Below the pieces are notes generated by a model. That model was not told where the DNA came from and did not search any database. It saw nothing but the letters and a program-made list of their open reading frames with translations. A DNA stretch of 64,000 bases from a virus. The stretch's first letter is position 1. The number at the start of each line of letters is the position of its first letter. The stretch covers positions 1 to 64,000 of IMG/VR virus record IMGVR_UViG_3300044684_000224. The stretch is one strand, 5' to 3'. Made by a program: the position numbers and the translations under genes. Of the stretch, positions 63,985-64,000 are shown piece by piece.

Positions 63985-64000
63985 ATGGGCTGCGACATAC
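63985..64000 (+). CDS. Start of the next gene (partial)
   Basis: ATG 63985 behind GACGGGGGAAGTAG reads MGCDI and runs off the window. Nothing more can be said. Confidence 0.5.

Overview
The window is a high-GC, very densely packed stretch of an actinobacteriophage or prophage with a siphovirus-type tail. Most neighbouring genes overlap by ATGA, GTGA or TGATG. The host is probably a mycelial or otherwise GC-rich actinomycete. The signs are a WhiB protein, a DUF5753-type XRE regulator paired with a DUF397 protein, many GTG starts and tiny Cys-rich proteins. I see no clear host chromosomal genes. Both edges cut through phage genes, and terminase, portal, capsid and DNA polymerase must lie outside.

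Layout. (1) 1-13.6 kb, plus strand: tail completion, two tail proteins (one with an ATT start), frameshifted tail assembly chaperones, a tape measure protein split by a LAGLIDADG intein, minor tail proteins and a beta-helix protein. (2) 13.6-18.4 kb: membrane proteins, a papain-like cysteine peptidase, a likely Acb2 anti-CBASS protein, several tiny genes, an endolysin with an internal start, and a holin. (3) 18.4-20.8 kb: two antirepressor-type proteins separated by a hairpin-rich gap. (4) 20.8-27.4 kb: mostly minus-strand accessory genes, a tyrosine recombinase remnant, and the XRE/DUF397 pair behind palindromic operators. (5) 27.6-30.2 kb: tyrosine integrase and a divergent XRE/Cro-like switch with duplicated operator-like repeats. 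(6) 30.2-33.7 kb: an operon leading from the Cro-like gene into a compact Cas12m-like (type V-M/V-U) effector and two CRISPR clusters separated by a gene of unknown function. (7) 33.8-46 kb: small accessory genes, then a DnaQ-like exonuclease and a Sak4/RecA-like ATPase. (8) 46-64 kb: SLOG protein, HNH and VRR-NUC nucleases, WhiB, a DnaA-box cluster resembling an origin, a replication initiator/loader, DnaB helicase, a DNA methyltransferase and many tiny genes.

The most interesting element is the CRISPR locus. The effector resembles Cas12m along most of its length. It ends before the usual C-terminal zinc-ribbon and RuvC-III segment, and a CRISPR repeat begins at the first base after the stop codon. 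Repeats of 36 nt occur as a two-repeat cluster (32409-32522) and a six-repeat array (33218-33624). Compensatory changes in the repeat stem support a functional crRNA hairpin. No adaptation genes are visible. The spacers look like pieces of coding sequence from other phages, so I infer a phage-borne, binding-type anti-competitor system. It is probably transcribed from the lysogeny switch.

Homing elements are abundant: three free-standing HNH genes of homing type and one intein, plus another HNH protein in the recombination region. Two HNH insertions have left visible scars: an ORF fused in frame to a lipoprotein, and a duplicated gene start.
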